Notes under the pieces: generated by a model
The model's input: only the letters and a program-made list of their open reading frames with translations
Told to the model about the DNA's origin: nothing
Databases searched by the model: none
Position numbers and translations under genes: made by a program
Shown: positions 1 through 4,766 of the stretch, piece by piece
Position numbering within the stretch: position 1 is the first letter of the stretch
How the letters are laid out: every line of letters starts with the position of its first letter
IMG/VR virus record: IMGVR_UViG_3300009081_000045
Coordinates: 1 to 22,168 of that record
Reading direction: 5' to 3' (one strand)
Length of the DNA: 22,168 nucleotides
Origin: a virus

Positions 1-45
1 GTTGCGGTACTTGAAAATAAAAGCCGTAAATTAGCGAAAAAATAA
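1..45 (+). CDS. 3' end of an upstream gene (partial)
   Basis: Frame 1 is open from the window edge to TAA at 43-45 and gives a 14-residue tail, VAVLENKSRKLAKK, rich in Lys and Arg. It ends 3 nt before the endolysin start, the spacing seen throughout this genome, so it is probably the C-terminus of the preceding gene. A basic tail before an endolysin would fit a holin, but too little is visible to say so. Confidence 0.4.
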   Translation, partial: VAVLENKSRKLAKK

Positions 46-48
46 TTT

Positions 49-423
49 ATGAAGCTAACTAATAATTTTAATTTAAACGAGTTTAATAAGCACAATTTTC
101 CGCTTACTGAAACTATTTTACGTAACATTCAAGAACTTGCAAAGAACTTACAAGTTTTACGTGATGAGGTAAAGAAGCCTATTAAGATTACAAGCGGGTA
201 CAGAAACGCGGAATTTAATAAGAAAATAGGCGGTGCTACTCAATCGCGACACATTACGGGACAAGCTGCTGATTTAAAAATTGAAGGTTACACGCCTAAA
301 CAAGTAGCGGCAATAATTGAAAAGTTAATATCGGCTGGCAAAATGAAACAAGGCGGTTTAGGAATATATAAGACTTGGATACATTATGACATTCGCCTTA
401 CTAAAGCACGTTGGACTAAATAA
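49..423 (+). CDS. M15-family peptidase, phage endolysin
   Basis: This 124-residue protein is a single M15 (D-Ala-D-Ala carboxypeptidase-like) domain, expected to cleave the peptide part of peptidoglycan during lysis. Seen in the sequence are the SGYR strand motif (49-52), the zinc-binding S-x-H...D signature (Ser66, His68, Asp75) in SRHITGQAADLKI, and the second H-x-D (His112, Asp114) in IHYDIR. These match the metal and catalytic residues known for M15A enzymes. The length is that of a bare catalytic domain, with no separate cell-wall-binding region and no signal peptide, so it would need a holin or another route across the inner membrane. It sits directly before a small protein with a cationic C-terminal helix. 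Confidence 0.9.
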   Translation: MKLTNNFNLNEFNKHNFPLTETILRNIQELAKNLQVLRDEVKKPIKITSGYRNAEFNKKIGGATQSRHITGQAADLKIEGYTPKQVAAIIEKLISAGKMKQGGLGIYKTWIHYDIRLTKARWTK

Positions 424-429
424 ATAATT

Positions 430-717
430 ATGGCAAAGAAAAAAACAGTTAAAATAGATACGGATAACTTCGATCTAAATTTAGAAAAAGACGGTACAAA
501 CGTAAAGTTAGACATTGACACAAAGAACTTAGACATTCAGGTAGTACGTGACGAAATAAACAAAGAGTTTAATTTAGACGGTAAAAATATAGATATTCAC
601 GTGAAGAAAACCCCCGAGGGCGTGGAGGTGAAAGTCGATGCCAAAGGGGTTCTTTGGAAAGCAATTGCTAAAAGAATAGTAAAATTTATTTTAAGACGTT
701 TCAAAGTAGGAAAATAA
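430..717 (+). CDS. Small protein with cationic amphipathic C-terminal helix
   Basis: No family is recognised for this 95-residue protein. Residues 1-70 are charged and strand-like with near-repeated segments (VKLDIDTKNLDI, KNIDIHVKK). Residues 73-93 (GVLWKAIAKRIVKFILRR) change character completely, alternating hydrophobic residues with Lys/Arg as in membrane-active cationic peptides. It starts 6 nt after the endolysin stop and is the last gene before a terminator, so it probably belongs to the lysis operon. A role in perturbing the inner or outer membrane at lysis is an inference from helix and location only. A DNA- or membrane-anchoring tail is the main alternative. Confidence 0.65.
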   Translation: MAKKKTVKIDTDNFDLNLEKDGTNVKLDIDTKNLDIQVVRDEINKEFNLDGKNIDIHVKKTPEGVEVKVDAKGVLWKAIAKRIVKFILRRFKVGK

Positions 718-722
718 TTTTT

Positions 723-730
723 TATATTTG
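723..730 (+). promoter_or_regulatory. Bacteroidetes-type promoter, -7 box TATATTTG
   Basis: The octamer is an exact match to TAnnTTTG, the Bacteroidetes sigma -7 element, 5 nt after the stop of the previous gene. The -33 region (GTTTC around 698-702) is a poor match to TTG. The expected start is near 735, and the transcript would reach the terminator ending near 797 before any coding gene. Confidence 0.5.
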
Positions 731-734
731 TACG

Positions 735-797
735 CATTTCATACGATGCTTTGTTTAATTTATGATTGAAAAACCTCTACAACGGTAGGGGTTTTTT
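735..797 (+). ncRNA. Candidate short RNA between promoter and terminator
   Basis: A TATATTTG box is followed about 40 nt later by a strong intrinsic terminator, with no start codon leading to a meaningful ORF between them. The predicted transcript of about 60 nt begins with a small hairpin (GCAT 734-737 with ATGC 746-749), continues with an A/T-rich linker, and ends with the terminator stem. It may be a small regulatory RNA, or simply the start of a read-through transcript. No known family is recognised. Confidence 0.35.
769..797 (+). terminator. Intrinsic terminator after the lysis genes
   Basis: The arm AACCTCTAC (772-780) pairs with GTAGGGGTT (785-793) over nine positions with one T-G wobble and a 4-nt loop AACG. 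The stem extends by further A-T pairs into a run of seven T (792-798). It should end transcripts of the endolysin operon and of the short RNA inside this gap. Confidence 0.8.
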
Positions 798-838
798 TAT
801 GCTCAAAAAAAAATATTAAAAAAAAAATACTAAAAAGT

Positions 839-868
839 TTGTTATATTAAATTTTTATATTAATTTTG
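839..868 (+). promoter_or_regulatory. Strong Bacteroidetes-type promoter for the early small-gene operon
   Basis: TTG at 839-841 and TAATTTTG at 861-868 are separated by exactly 19 bp, matching the TTTG-N19-TAnnTTTG consensus. The first ATG is 24 nt downstream at 892, preceded by AAAGGA, an unusually good Shine-Dalgarno-like site for this genome. Genes from 892 to about 4040 follow with no other clear promoter, so this probably drives them all. Confidence 0.75.
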
Positions 869-891
869 GTCTATAATTAAAAACAAAGGAT

Positions 892-1095
892 ATGATAAAC
901 ATTAGTAAATCAGTAGAAGAAAGAGCAATTAACTTAATAATTAACGGAGTTGATGCAATAGAGGCGGTTAAACAAGCTATTAACGAAGAACAAAAGTTAA
1001 TCGAAGAAATGATAGCTCAACAAACTGAAAGAAGCGTAAAGGCTAAAAATCAAATTTGCAAGAATGTATATGGTTTAATTCATTTAACTTATTAA
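892..1095 (+). CDS. Small hypothetical protein, first gene of the early operon
   Basis: No family is recognised. The 67-residue product is mostly predicted helix: residues 1-45 alternate short hydrophobic patches with Glu/Lys (SVEERAINLIINGVDAIEAV), followed by a more basic tail with one Cys. The ATG at 892 is chosen because it lies 24 nt after a consensus promoter and directly after AAAGGA. The next gene follows after 2 nt. The first position after a strong promoter suggests early expression, and small helical proteins there often modulate the host, but no function can be assigned. Confidence 0.7.
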   Translation: MINISKSVEERAINLIINGVDAIEAVKQAINEEQKLIEEMIAQQTERSVKAKNQICKNVYGLIHLTY

Positions 1096-1097
1096 TT

Positions 1098-1319
1098 ATG
1101 GGGTTTACTACTCATTTTTGGAAATGTAAAGAATGCGAAAAATCAATACTTTACACCAGTAAACAAAAACATCCAAGCCTAACTCATTTATGTTATGAGG
1201 GTCAATTAAATAAAATAATAGGTTTTCAAATATATTTAAACGAAAAAGGATTAATTACAAATTACGACTGGGATTTTGAAAAAGAGGCTAAAACATTTTT
1301 AAAAATTATTAAATTATGA
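1098..1319 (+). CDS. Small putative zinc-finger protein
   Basis: The frame is open from ATG 1056, but I place the start at ATG 1098, giving 73 residues. This avoids overlapping the previous gene and puts the start 2 nt after its stop. The N-terminus has WKCKECEKS (Cys10, Cys13) and then THLC (His30, Cys32), a C-x2-C...H-x-C arrangement suited to one zinc ion. The C-terminal half is mixed and mostly helical. Arg is absent and Lys abundant, with AT-rich codons. The stop overlaps the next start as ATGA. The function is unknown; nucleic-acid or protein binding through the finger is possible. Confidence 0.65.
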   Translation: MGFTTHFWKCKECEKSILYTSKQKHPSLTHLCYEGQLNKIIGFQIYLNEKGLITNYDWDFEKEAKTFLKIIKL

Positions 1320-1516
1320 AAGATTATTGCGTTACATTAAGAATTACAAAACCGGATTTGTCATCTTATAAAATTAAATTTAATGATGCTATTGTAATTA
1401 AGCGTGAAGATGGAATTTTAGTTAGGCACATGACTTTAGGGGGTGAACTTTTAGCGTATTATCCTTTAACATGGGTTATTGAAGTTATTAAAGTTGATAT
1501 AAAAGAAAACAATTAA
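1316..1516 (+). CDS. Small hypothetical protein, beta-rich
   Basis: This 66-residue protein (MKDYCVTLRITKPDLSSYKI...) overlaps the previous gene by ATGA, indicating translational coupling. The pattern of alternating hydrophobic and polar residues (CVTLRITK, YKIKFND, VIEVIKVDIK) suggests a small beta-sandwich or OB-like fold. No family, signal peptide or membrane segment is seen. Confidence 0.65.
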   Translation: MKDYCVTLRITKPDLSSYKIKFNDAIVIKREDGILVRHMTLGGELLAYYPLTWVIEVIKVDIKENN

Positions 1517-1527
1517 AAACAAACATT

Positions 1528-1674
1528 ATGAAAAAACAAACAGGAATCTTTATTAATTTAGCTTTAATAGTAATTGGTTACAGTTACGAAAACTGGTTAT
1601 TATTAGGTGCTGGCGTATTATGTTTATCTTTAGTATTAATTTCTAAAACTAAAAGAGATGAAGTCAAAAATTAA
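1528..1674 (+). CDS. Small two-helix membrane protein
   Basis: This 48-residue ORF begins MKKQTGIFINLALIVIGYSY and continues through ENWLLLGAGVLCLSLVLIS to a basic tail TKRDEVKN. Two hydrophobic stretches (about 7-18 and 23-39) separated by a short polar turn predict an integral inner-membrane hairpin with a charged, probably cytoplasmic C-terminus. It lies 11 nt after the previous stop and overlaps the next start by 17 nt, consistent with a genuine operon gene. The function is unknown; small phage membrane proteins often act in exclusion or lysis timing. Confidence 0.6.
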   Translation: MKKQTGIFINLALIVIGYSYENWLLLGAGVLCLSLVLISKTKRDEVKN

Positions 1675-1828
1675 AAACGTGGTTAACACGTATTTCCCAC
1701 ACCGTCCTAACGTAGCTTATTTAAAGCGCAAATGGGTAACTAAAATTTGTCCTGAAGATAAAGGCGGTTCGTTCAACGAAAAGCTATACAATGATTATTT
1801 AGACGCTATAATAAATTACACAAAATGA
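1658..1828 (+). CDS. Small basic hypothetical protein
   Basis: This 56-residue product, MKSKIKNVVNTYFPHRPNVA..., is basic in its first half (KRKWVTK) and ends in a helix LYNDYLDAIINYTK. It overlaps the membrane protein upstream by 17 nt and the next gene by ATGA, leaving no gap in this operon. It uses the CGT, ACG and GTA codons typical of the phage core genes. No family is recognised. Confidence 0.55.
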   Translation: MKSKIKNVVNTYFPHRPNVAYLKRKWVTKICPEDKGGSFNEKLYNDYLDAIINYTK

Positions 1829-2094
1829 ACTGGCAAATTAAGCAAAAACGAACAAAACAAGTTACAGTTACGTTCGAATGGACAGAGAAAGGTGATTTAA
1901 TATCTATTTTAAGCGATTTAAGCGCGTTAATTAGCTCGGGAGTAGAAACGCACCACAATCAAAAGAAAAGCATTCTAACGGAAGATAAATGGCACGAAGT
2001 AGAATTTAGCCAAAAGTACGTGGATAAAATTCATGAAGAAGTAGAATCTGATATTAATGGAGAATTGAAATTAGTAATTAAAAGTAAAATTTAA
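1825..2094 (+). CDS. Small hypothetical protein, last gene before the repeat array
   Basis: This 89-residue protein (MNWQIKQKRTKQVTVTFEWTE...) starts in an ATGA overlap and ends inside the first copy of the boundary repeat: its TAA is the TAA of TTTAAATC. It contains two predicted strands (QVTVTFEW, GELKLVIKSK) around a helix (LISILSDLSALISSG). No catalytic motif is seen. It marks the left edge of the cassette array. Confidence 0.6.
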   Translation: MNWQIKQKRTKQVTVTFEWTEKGDLISILSDLSALISSGVETHHNQKKSILTEDKWHEVEFSQKYVDKIHEEVESDINGELKLVIKSKI

Positions 2095-2105
2095 ATCAGA
2101 ATAGA

Positions 2106-2279
2106 ATGAATGAGGAACAAAAAGAAATAATATTACTTGGCTCAAAAGAAGAAATATTAAACAAGTATACTGATTATGATGGTATCATTGATAGGTCACA
2201 AGCATTGATAGCAATGCAAGAATACGCAGAGCTTTACTATTTAGCCAAAACTAAAAAACAAACCTTTAAATCAGAATAG
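2106..2279 (+). CDS. Cassette gene 1, small hypothetical protein
   Basis: The ATG is part of repeat copy 1 and the stop TAG is part of copy 2. The 57-residue product (MNEEQKEIILLGSKEEILNKY...) is acidic and helical in its N-terminal half and ends YLAKTKKQTFKSE, where the last five residues are encoded by the repeat. No family is recognised. Arg is a single AGG codon and no ACG Thr codon is used, unlike the replication and terminase genes. Confidence 0.65.
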   Translation: MNEEQKEIILLGSKEEILNKYTDYDGIIDRSQALIAMQEYAELYYLAKTKKQTFKSE

Positions 2280-2280
2280 A

Positions 2281-2475
2281 ATGAAAACAGCAGTAGAGTG
2301 GTTAGTACAGGAATTACATGACAATGGATATTTCCATTATGGAGTTCCTGAAGATATAGTTAAGATAGCCGAAGGAATGGAGAAAACACAAGAAGCCAAA
2401 GAATATTTAAAAGGCTTTAGAGATGGTAAAGAATATGAAATAAAAATGAAACAATTAACCTTTAAATCAGAATAG
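2281..2475 (+). CDS. Cassette gene 2, conserved small helical protein
   Basis: The 64-residue product begins MKTAVEWLVQELHDNGYFHY, a start I associate with short hypothetical proteins common in Flavobacteriia and their phages, though no function is known. The middle (PEDIVKIAEGMEKTQEAKEYLKGFRDGKEYEIKM) is a likely long helix or helical hairpin. It begins on the repeat ATG and ends TFKSE from the next repeat. The resemblance is from memory and not verified. Confidence 0.7.
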   Translation: MKTAVEWLVQELHDNGYFHYGVPEDIVKIAEGMEKTQEAKEYLKGFRDGKEYEIKMKQLTFKSE

Positions 2476-2476
2476 A

Positions 2477-2824
2477 ATGGAAGATTTATTTAAAATTGAA
2501 CCGCAAAAACTACGCAGAATGAATCAAAAAGAATTTATAGAGAAAACAAAATCTGTTTTGGAAAAAATATACAATGTTTATTCTCAAGGATGGCAAAATA
2601 GACATTTAACTGATGATGAATTTCCTGAAGAAAGTGTATGTGATAAATGTACAGGATGCGGTTTATTTATTGACAATGGAGAAGAAAAAGAATGTTTTCA
2701 ACATTGGGAAAATGGAGATTGTTATCATAGATTTTGTGATTATGAACAGATTGGTATAGATTTAGAAAATCATATTGAAGACATATGTGATTTACTTTCA
2801 GTAGATGAAATAATTAACCTTTAA
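2477..2824 (+). CDS. Cassette gene 3, Cys-rich acidic protein
   Basis: This is the largest cassette product (115 residues). A central Cys cluster, CDKCTGCGLFID then KECFQHWENGDCYHRFC, provides CxxCxxC plus three further Cys and nearby His, a likely zinc- or metal-binding core. The flanks are helical and acidic (NHIEDICDLLSVDEIINL). It terminates at the TAA inside CTTTAAATC, a different frame of the repeat from its neighbours, so it lacks the TFKSE tail. No family is recognised. Confidence 0.7.
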   Translation: MEDLFKIEPQKLRRMNQKEFIEKTKSVLEKIYNVYSQGWQNRHLTDDEFPEESVCDKCTGCGLFIDNGEEKECFQHWENGDCYHRFCDYEQIGIDLENHIEDICDLLSVDEIINL

Positions 2825-2835
2825 ATCAGAATAGA

Positions 2836-3036
2836 ATGAGAAACATTAAATTTAAACTACATAAAATTGTAGGTAAGTGGGTGAATGATGATATAGATAT
2901 CATCCCATCAATAAAATTAAGAACTGGTAGTAAATCAAATGAAACCACATCTGTAACAACAACAATGGTGTGTTTAGCATGGTTAAAATGGGCTATTGGT
3001 ATATCAGTTAGTAAAATAACCTTTAAATCAGAATAG
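2836..3036 (+). CDS. Cassette gene 4, basic small protein
   Basis: This 66-residue protein (MRNIKFKLHKIVGKWVNDD...) is basic at the N-terminus, has a Ser/Thr-rich middle (SNETTSVTTTMVC) and a hydrophobic stretch LAWLKWAIGISVSK that could be a short membrane-associated helix. It ends TFKSE by reading through repeat copy 5. The function is unknown. Confidence 0.6.
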   Translation: MRNIKFKLHKIVGKWVNDDIDIIPSIKLRTGSKSNETTSVTTTMVCLAWLKWAIGISVSKITFKSE

Positions 3037-3037
3037 A

Positions 3038-3109
3038 ATGGAAATAGTATTAATAAGTATAATGAGTGCTTGTGTTGGGTTTATGCTTGGAATATGGTGG
3101 AATAATTAA
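3038..3109 (+). CDS. Cassette gene 5, 23-residue membrane microprotein
   Basis: This 23-codon ORF (MEIVLISIMSACVGFMLGIW plus WNN) starts exactly on a repeat ATG and stops at TAA 2 nt into the next repeat. It is a single hydrophobic segment with small residues and a Trp pair at the interface, a textbook membrane microprotein. That both ends coincide with the array repeat is the main support, since the ORF is too short for statistics. Confidence 0.55.
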   Translation: MEIVLISIMSACVGFMLGIWWNN

Positions 3110-3127
3110 CCTTTAAATCAGAATAGA

Positions 3128-3223
3128 ATGGCAGAAGAAGCAAAAATGGCTTTATTACTGGCTGCGGTTGGTTTTATAGCAATAGTAATTGGATCTATTT
3201 ATAATAAAATAAACGAAAAATGA
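3128..3223 (+). CDS. Cassette gene 6, 31-residue membrane microprotein
   Basis: This product (MAEEAKMALLLAAVGFIAIV then IGSIYNKINEK) has an acidic N-terminus, one transmembrane helix (about 8-24) and a basic tail, predicting one membrane pass. It begins on the last repeat ATG. Its TGA overlaps the next start as ATGA, so the array joins the rest of the operon here without a repeat copy. Confidence 0.6.
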   Translation: MAEEAKMALLLAAVGFIAIVIGSIYNKINEK

Positions 3224-3513
3224 AAACAGAAGTAACTTTAAAAGAATTGTATTTAACGCGTACGCCTTTTGCTATTATAAAAGCGGAAGAGTTTGGAGGC
3301 ACAATTTACTCTTTAGTATTTAGAAACCAGGGAATCAAAACATTTGAAATAGAAAAAGACGAAATAAACTATTTCTTTACTATTCAATCTAAGGCTAAGA
3401 AAATAGATTTTGGATATGAAGGTAGCGTGTTTAAATTTTTTGACTTTAAAAACAAGTTAAGCGTAGTAACAAGGCATCAATTTATTGAAGGTTTAAGACG
3501 TGGCGTAAAATGA
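3220..3513 (+). CDS. Small hypothetical protein
   Basis: This 97-residue protein (MKTEVTLKELYLTRTPFAII...) looks like a compact alpha/beta domain with strands IYSLVFRN, IKTFEIEKDEINYFFTI and VFKFFDFKNKLSVV, and a basic C-terminal helix FIEGLRRGVK. Core-type codons (ACG, CGT, GTA) reappear here after the array. ATGA overlaps join it to both neighbours. No family is recognised. Confidence 0.65.
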   Translation: MKTEVTLKELYLTRTPFAIIKAEEFGGTIYSLVFRNQGIKTFEIEKDEINYFFTIQSKAKKIDFGYEGSVFKFFDFKNKLSVVTRHQFIEGLRRGVK

Positions 3514-3638
3514 AAGTAAGACGTAATTTAACGCGGTTTAAACTATCTTCAAAGTGTGTAAGATATAAATACTTAATGCGCAGCTGGAAAAGTAATTTAA
3601 AAGTAACAATAGAAAGAATAAATTTAGAAAACGATTAA
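3510..3638 (+). CDS. Very basic 42-residue protein
   Basis: The product (MKVRRNLTRFKLSSKCVRYK...) has 13 Lys/Arg and few acidic residues, suggesting binding to nucleic acid or a membrane surface. It starts in an ATGA overlap and the following gene starts 2 nt after its TAA, which supports it as a real gene despite its size. No family is recognised. Confidence 0.5.
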   Translation: MKVRRNLTRFKLSSKCVRYKYLMRSWKSNLKVTIERINLEND

Positions 3639-3640
3639 TT

Positions 3641-3790
3641 ATGAAAGTATATTATTTAACTGAAGTAGAAAGAATCCACGATCAACAAACAAATTTAACG
3701 TATTACAGAGCGTTTTATTCAAATGGATTATTAGAAATAGGCGAAATATTTGAAATTAATTCTGCAATACCAACAGTAATTATAAAATAA
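3641..3790 (+). CDS. Small hypothetical protein
   Basis: The 49-residue ORF (MKVYYLTEVERIHDQQTNLT...) is packed tightly between neighbours, 2 nt after the previous stop and 7 nt before the next start. The predicted content is mostly strand (VYYLTEV, LTYYRAFYSNG, PTVIIK), with no Cys and no membrane segment. The function is unknown. Confidence 0.5.
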   Translation: MKVYYLTEVERIHDQQTNLTYYRAFYSNGLLEIGEIFEINSAIPTVIIK

Positions 3791-3797
3791 AAGTAAA

Positions 3798-4040
3798 ATG
3801 AAAAAAGTATTATTTATCGGATTAGCTTGTTTAAGTTTAACCAGCTGCTCAAAAGAATGTAATTGCGGAACTATTACAAATGATGAGATAATTTTAGATG
3901 CAAATAACAATACGTGTTATACGTTGACGGTTAGGAATTCGTGTTCGGGTAATTCTAAGACTTGGTGTTTTGATTACTCGGTATGGTTTGAAGGAAATGT
4001 AGGTGAAAATTTTTGTGTTACGAATGTAGATAGTTGGTAA
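3798..4040 (+). CDS. Cys-rich phage lipoprotein
   Basis: This 80-residue protein has a clear lipoprotein signal: MKK, hydrophobic VLFIGLACLSL and a lipobox LTSC with the lipidated Cys17. The mature 64-residue part carries six further Cys (21, 23, 40, 49, 57, 73), enough for three disulfides in the periplasm or at the surface. SKE after Cys17 loosely resembles the charged lipoprotein export signal that sends Bacteroidetes lipoproteins to the cell surface. As the last gene of the early operon it is a candidate superinfection-exclusion or host-surface factor (inference, by analogy with other phage lipoproteins). Confidence 0.75.
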   Translation: MKKVLFIGLACLSLTSCSKECNCGTITNDEIILDANNNTCYTLTVRNSCSGNSKTWCFDYSVWFEGNVGENFCVTNVDSW

Positions 4041-4063
4041 TTAAAAAATAATTACTATATTTG
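4034..4063 (+). promoter_or_regulatory. Promoter of the replication operon
   Basis: TTG (4034-4036), a 19-bp spacer and TATATTTG (4056-4063) form a near-perfect Bacteroidetes promoter. The -33 box lies at the end of the lipoprotein gene. The expected start is close to 4069, the first base of the leader hairpin. Confidence 0.75.
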
Positions 4064-4068
4064 TGAAC

Positions 4069-4160
4069 GGTTACGTCTGACACTATATAACCGAAAAGAA
4101 GTTATTAGCCTTTTAAATGAATGCGAAGTCAGACGCGCAGGATTTTAAGAGGCTTTTTTA
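4069..4160 (+). ncRNA. Structured leader RNA with complementary hairpin loops
   Basis: Hairpin 1 is GGTTA (4069-4073) with TAACC (4088-4092). Hairpin 2 is the terminator stem (4107-4117 with 4144-4154). The loop of hairpin 1 contains CGTCTGAC (4074-4081), which is exactly complementary over 8 nt to GTCAGACG (4128-4135) in the loop of hairpin 2. The RNA could therefore form a kissing-loop or pseudoknot. It lies between a strong promoter and the first replication gene, so it probably governs read-through into that operon, or is an independent short RNA. No known family is recognised. Confidence 0.6.
4107..4159 (+). terminator. Terminator/attenuator before the replication genes
   Basis: AGCCTTTTAAA (4107-4117) pairs with TTTAAGAGGCT (4144-4154) over 11 positions, with one T-G wobble, and runs into TTTTTT (4154-4159). 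The 26-nt loop carries the 8-nt element complementary to the upstream loop. The next start codon is only 13 nt after the T run, so the hairpin can act as an attenuator. Confidence 0.7.
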
Positions 4161-4172
4161 TTTTATACAAAA

Positions 4173-4766
4173 ATGGCAAAAGACAAAAAAGGATTTATTT
4201 TATATTGTGATGTTATTCACACCGTTGAAAAGTTAACGGATGAACAAGCTGGTAAATTGTTTAAGCATATTTTAAAGTATGTAAATGACCAAGATCCTAT
4301 TCCTGAAGATATAATTACGGAAATAGCATTCGAGCCTATTAAACAAAGTTTAAAACGTGATTTACAGAAATACGAAGGTATTCGAGTAAAGAATAAAGAA
4401 AACGCATTAAAGCGATGGAATGCGACCGCATCCGAACGCATACCAACGGATACCAAAAATGCCGATAGAGATAAAGATAGAGTAATAGATAAAGAAATAG
4501 ATAGTATAGAAGAACGTAAAAGCAAGTTTTACGCTTCGCTTTCTTTGTTTGTAAATGAGTATCCTAAAAAAATGCTACGAGAATTTTACGATTACTGGAC
4601 TGAACACGGGGTTAAAGATAAAAAGCTTAGATTTGAAAAAGAAAAAACATTCGGTATAGAACAACGCTTGCGAACTTGGTACAATAGAAACCCTAAACAA
4701 TACGACCAAGACAACGACCCGAACCCGCCCGAATATTATATCGCTAAAGCACAAGGATTATGTTAA
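4173..4766 (+). CDS. DUF6291-like phage replication-region protein
   Basis: This 197-residue protein opens with KGFILYCDVIHTVEKLTDEQ and AGKLFKHILKYVND, the pattern of the DUF6291 domain (about residues 6-70) found in phage replication modules of Bacteroidetes and Firmicutes. A highly charged linker (about 70-118, rich in Lys, Arg, Asp, Glu) leads to a second helical domain (about 118-185, YPKKMLREFYDYWTEHG) like the C-termini of replication initiator or replisome-organizer proteins. It overlaps the ATPase gene by 7 nt. The inferred role is origin binding or helicase loading. The DUF assignment is from pattern memory, and the biochemical role is not shown by sequence. Confidence 0.7.
   Translation: MAKDKKGFILYCDVIHTVEKLTDEQAGKLFKHILKYVNDQDPIPEDIITEIAFEPIKQSLKRDLQKYEGIRVKNKENALKRWNATASERIPTDTKNADRDKDRVIDKEIDSIEERKSKFYASLSLFVNEYPKKMLREFYDYWTEHGVKDKKLRFEKEKTFGIEQRLRTWYNRNPKQYDQDNDPNPPEYYIAKAQGLC

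Larger units (their letters stand above)
2090..3130 (+). repeat. Array of six identical gene-boundary repeats
   Basis: The unit is AACCTTTAAATCAGAATAGA followed immediately by an ATG start codon. Copies end at ATGs 2106-2108, 2281-2283, 2477-2479, 2836-2838, 3038-3040 and 3128-3130. Copies 2-6 (2261-2283, 2457-2479, 2816-2838, 3018-3040, 3108-3130) are identical over 23 nt. Copy 1 (2090-2108) has only the right 19 nt. Each copy contains the stop of one tiny gene, or lies just past it, and supplies the leader and start of the next. Unit spacing varies (175, 196, 359, 202 and 90 nt) and the enclosed sequences are unrelated, so this is not a tandem duplication. Three upstream genes end in frame through the repeat, giving the same C-terminus TFKSE. 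Confidence 0.95.

Noticed and set aside
1056-1097. Upstream ATG extending the zinc-finger-like gene into the previous gene
   Set aside because: It would overlap the previous gene by 40 nt and adds residues unlike the rest; ATG 1098 gives normal 2-nt spacing.
2090-3130. CRISPR array or integron attC array as explanation of the repeats
   Set aside because: Spacing is irregular (90-359 nt), intervals are coding genes, repeats lack palindromic arms or integron core sites, and there are no cas or integrase genes nearby.
4217-4525. Reverse-strand ORF opposite the DUF6291-like gene, and similar minus-strand ORFs at 5437-5739, 5819-6001, 6207-6395, 11705-11956, 12430-12657, 14052-14297, 15990-16178, 17915-18172, 19881-20096, 20930-21223 and 21555-21836
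   Set aside because: All lie opposite clearly coding + strand genes, have low-complexity Leu/Ser/Phe-rich translations and no leader or neighbours; they are shadows.
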